Source: Desulfovibrio gilichinskyi
GTDB lineage: Bacteria; Desulfobacterota; Desulfovibrionia; Desulfovibrionales; Desulfovibrionaceae
Length of the DNA: 64,000 nucleotides
Assembly: GCF_900177375.1 (NCBI RefSeq)
Contig: NZ_FWZU01000007.1
Location: forward strand, 58,657-122,656
Reading direction: 5' to 3'
The translations under genes and the position numbers were made by a program. Shown here in pieces: positions 61,804 through 64,000 of this stretch (within the stretch, counting starts at the first letter, position 1; every line of letters begins with the position of its first letter). The notes below the pieces were generated by a model. It was not told the origin of the DNA and searched no databases. It saw only the letters and a list, made by a program, of their open reading frames with translations.

Positions 61804-62508
61804 ATGAATAAGTTTAAACAAGTCATAGTTTGTGCTGCTGCCGTTATGCTTTTAGCATCATGTAATTCTGTTAAAAAAATTACCGGCAGCCCATGTGTGA
61901 GTAATTCCACTACGAGTTCGCAGATAATTGTGGATTCTGCCGCGTGCGCAGTCCGGCAGATGAAGCACGAACTGGATGGTCCGACGATTGATTACCTGCT
62001 TGAGATTTCAAGAGCAGTGTTTATTTTCCCGGATGTGTACAAGCTGGCATTTATGATAGGCGCAGAGGGCGGGACGGGGGTGCTGTGTGCAAAGGACAGC
62101 ACCGGTTTCTGGAACGGTCCGGCCTTTTATTCAATGGCAGGTGTAGATATCGGGCTTCAAGGAGGAGTGGCAGGTAAGACTGTGATGATCTTCCTTATGG
62201 ACGACGAAGCCTTGGAATCGGCCATGGCCGGGAAGATAGATTTATCCCTTGGAGCTGATCTGGCCATCGGTGATCTAAGCGGGCAAAGTCATCGGGGCAG
62301 TTTTGATGTGGACGGAAACATCTTTCCACTCGTTTACCAAGCAGGAGCATTTGCAGGAGTTTCGTACCGTACAGGGGCTCTTATGGTCGGCAACGAAAGA
62401 AATAAAACTTATTACGGGAAGCCTGTCAGCGTGAAGGAACTGCTTATGACTCATGAGCATGACAAGCCGGAGGCTGATATTCTTCTTAATGCGCTTGTCG
62501 GATTATAG
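61804..62508 (+). CDS. SYLF (YSC84-type) lipoprotein
   Basis: 234 residues. Lipobox LASC gives C20. The SYLF lipid-binding domain covers residues 50-230 (AVFIFPDVYKLAFMIGAEGG; GVDIGLQGGVAGKTVMIFLM). Such bacterial proteins bind membranes; the exact role is unknown. Ribosome site weak. Convergent with the FUSC gene with one base between stops. Confidence 0.88.
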   Translation: MNKFKQVIVCAAAVMLLASCNSVKKITGSPCVSNSTTSSQIIVDSAACAVRQMKHELDGPTIDYLLEISRAVFIFPDVYKLAFMIGAEGGTGVLCAKDSTGFWNGPAFYSMAGVDIGLQGGVAGKTVMIFLMDDEALESAMAGKIDLSLGADLAIGDLSGQSHRGSFDVDGNIFPLVYQAGAFAGVSYRTGALMVGNERNKTYYGKPVSVKELLMTHEHDKPEADILLNALVGL

Positions 62509-62509
62509 A

Positions 62510-63565
62510 TTAGTTCTCGCTTAGAGCTTCCATAACTTTTTTGCGCTGTCTGGTATATTGGAGCAGGTCTTTACATATGAACTGTGCGCTGTGGTAAAAA
62601 GCGAAGAATTGTACCATCTTCTGAAGGTAAAAGCGTCTGGTGACTCCTTCATTACGCAAACTTTGCAGTCTGTCTTGCGCTGCATCGAATGCGTTTTGCA
62701 AAGCGTCTTCGTCAGGAGTTTCCCCGGCACTGATAGCTCGCATTGATTCAGCTGTAACCTTAGAAAGAGTTCTAAGCTCATCTCTCATTATAATTTCGTA
62801 TCCCTCACCCTGAACATTATTAAGTGCGTGGAGCATTGCCCGCATGTGGGATGCACCTTTTTCTAGGGTGGATACTTTTAAACCAAGCAAATCTGTATCT
62901 TCTACATATAAGAGCCTCTCATGTCGCATCACTTTCAAATATGTTTCGCGGTTAAGAAGAATTTTACTGTTAAAAGAATCAAGCAGTTCCGGATCAACAC
63001 TTGTCTGCATGTTTAAAAAGCTTTCCATCAGGTTTTCGTAGTGGTCAGCACATTCTGAAAATTGGCTGCAAAGACTATCTTTTAAAGCTTCAGCCGCTCT
63101 TAAGGGCCAAATCAGAACGCTGACTAGAAACGCACTGGCAACTCCGACAGTGATTTCCAGGACTCGGAACAGTCCGTATTCAATACGATGAGCTTCTCCT
63201 AAACTTGCAAGTGTGACGATAGTGGTTGTGATGGCGGCCATGCGGTAGCGATCGTTGTATCTTGTCATATAAGCACAGAAGGCTGATGAAACGAAAAGAG
63301 ATAAAAGCGTCATCGAAGGAGTTTCGGGAAATATTACTATACAGATGATACCTATTGCTGCGCCGATGGCTGTTCCTGAAAATCTGTACCAGCACATTTT
63401 GATAGAGTCGGCCACGTTGATTTGCATTACGATTACGGCAGATAACGCTGCCCAGTAACCATAACTAAGGTGGAAAAGGTTTGCTACGGAATAAGCCATG
63501 ACTGCGGCAATACCGGTTTTTACACCATGTTTAAGATGGGGAGACTGTGATTGGGGAGTGAACAT
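62510..63565 (-). CDS. FUSC-family membrane protein
   Basis: 351 residues from ATG 63565 (MFTPQSQSP); a TTG 20 codons upstream is an alternative, and the ribosome site is weak for both. About six N-terminal helices (GIAAVMAYSVANLF; ALSAVIVMQINV; FSGTAIGAAIGIICIVIF) and a long soluble helical part with coiled coil (residues 180-351). FUSC proteins are suspected aromatic-acid exporters; substrate unknown. Confidence 0.83.
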   Translation of the reverse strand: MFTPQSQSPHLKHGVKTGIAAVMAYSVANLFHLSYGYWAALSAVIVMQINVADSIKMCWYRFSGTAIGAAIGIICIVIFPETPSMTLLSLFVSSAFCAYMTRYNDRYRMAAITTTIVTLASLGEAHRIEYGLFRVLEITVGVASAFLVSVLIWPLRAAEALKDSLCSQFSECADHYENLMESFLNMQTSVDPELLDSFNSKILLNRETYLKVMRHERLLYVEDTDLLGLKVSTLEKGASHMRAMLHALNNVQGEGYEIIMRDELRTLSKVTAESMRAISAGETPDEDALQNAFDAAQDRLQSLRNEGVTRRFYLQKMVQFFAFYHSAQFICKDLLQYTRQRKKVMEALSEN

Positions 63566-64000
63566 TATTTTAAGGGGCCTTAGATATGATTGAATTGTTT
63601 GAGTAGTTGATTTGGTACGAGTCAATAATAAGCTCGCGCTTCGTGTACAATCATTATGTATATCAAAACCGGCAAAAGCAAGTGTGAGTAATGACTATTT
63701 CAAAATAAGTGCACAAAGTGGCTGACAGTGGTATTGTAGCATAATGAATTTAAATAAATTTAAGTTAATTATATCAATGGTTAATTGTATTTGAGCCTTC
63801 TCTTTCTTTATTGGATATCCACAATAATTCAAAAACCTGTTGACTGTTTGGAGTGATTTACATAGAACCTCTTTCTCGGGTCGGCAACGGCTGAACGCCA
63901 CAGCTCTTCCCGGGATTTTTTTTGACTGACCGGTCACAAAACGGTTGACATTGAGACGGTGATTATATAGTTTCCGACTCCGCGCTGCCGAAAGGGGCGT
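63566..64000. other. Intergenic region at the window edge
   Basis: 435 bases with no gene that I can support. A palindrome TGACCGGTCA lies at 63927-63936. The last 60 bases carry a promoter-like pair (63945-63971). Confidence 0.5.
63945..63971 (+). promoter_or_regulatory. Sigma-70-type promoter at window end
   Basis: TTGACA (perfect -35) at 63945-63950, 15-base spacer, TATAGT at 63966-63971; short spacing is the weak point. It points out of the window to the right. The following GC-rich discriminator-like sequence (CGCGCTGCCGAAAGG) is typical of stable RNA promoters. Confidence 0.6.

Noticed and set aside
63695..63937. Minus-strand frame of 80 codons
   Set aside because: No ribosome site and unnatural composition; it crosses the promoter-like and palindromic region.

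Overview
The window looks like a chromosomal segment of a marine-type member of the Desulfovibrionales (Desulfovibrio/Maridesulfovibrio-like sulfate reducer). The reasons are a free-standing desulforedoxin gene (6378-6494), a chemotaxis operon that includes a HEAT-repeat protein and a ParA-like ATPase, and a two-part core of AT-rich housekeeping genes (dprA, xerC, ftsY, asnS, addAB-like). This placement is inference from gene content, not a database match.

Layout. (1) 1-2218: the end of a sensor kinase and two response regulators, the second with a degenerate HD-GYP-like output domain. (2) About 2.2-26.4 kb: an accessory block that reads as more GC-rich than the rest (judged by eye). It carries envelope and stress genes: DUF1571 and DUF2254 proteins, an sll1863-like coiled-coil protein, desulforedoxin, a Crp-type regulator, a triple-BON protein, DUF3309, CsbD, DUF2795-like and lmo0937-like proteins, a PAS kinase, a CheB-CheR-PAS fusion and a 2912-residue cyclic beta-1,2-glucan synthase. 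It is full of scars: a 209-bp duplication of the crp promoter and 5' end, a frameshifted ChaB remnant, a P-type H+-ATPase remnant, an IS3 OrfA remnant, an internally deleted DUF1571 copy in inverted orientation, and a truncated IS66 element. Its right edge faces the 3' end of a tRNA-Pro(CGG) gene (26487-26563), a classic integration position.

(3) 26.9-35.9 kb: a chemotaxis operon cheB - HEAT protein - cheR - parA-like - cheW - cheY - cheA, closed by a strong terminator. CheA has three Hpt-type modules, the third lacking the phospho-histidine. (4) 36-43.4 kb: a multipass membrane protein, a CpoB/YbgF-like lipoprotein, dprA, a small protein plus an HDOD protein, a REC-like/GGDDF protein, xerC and a small uncharacterised gene. 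(5) 43.5-53.1 kb, minus strand: nitronate monooxygenase-like enzyme, lhgO, addB-like, addA-like and an EamA transporter. (6) 53.2-64 kb: RluA-type pseudouridine synthase, an AT-rich orphan membrane protein, ftsY, asnS, an AraC regulator, an NHL/SMP-30-like lipoprotein, a tandem of GyrI-like effector-binding proteins (one fused to AraC), a SYLF-domain lipoprotein and a FUSC-type membrane protein. The last 60 bases carry a good sigma-70-type promoter for something beyond the window.

The best candidate for an undescribed system is the accessory block as a unit: many tiny stress-associated proteins, shared short upstream sequences and sensory proteins of the CheBR/PAS type packed between mobile-element scars next to a tRNA gene.
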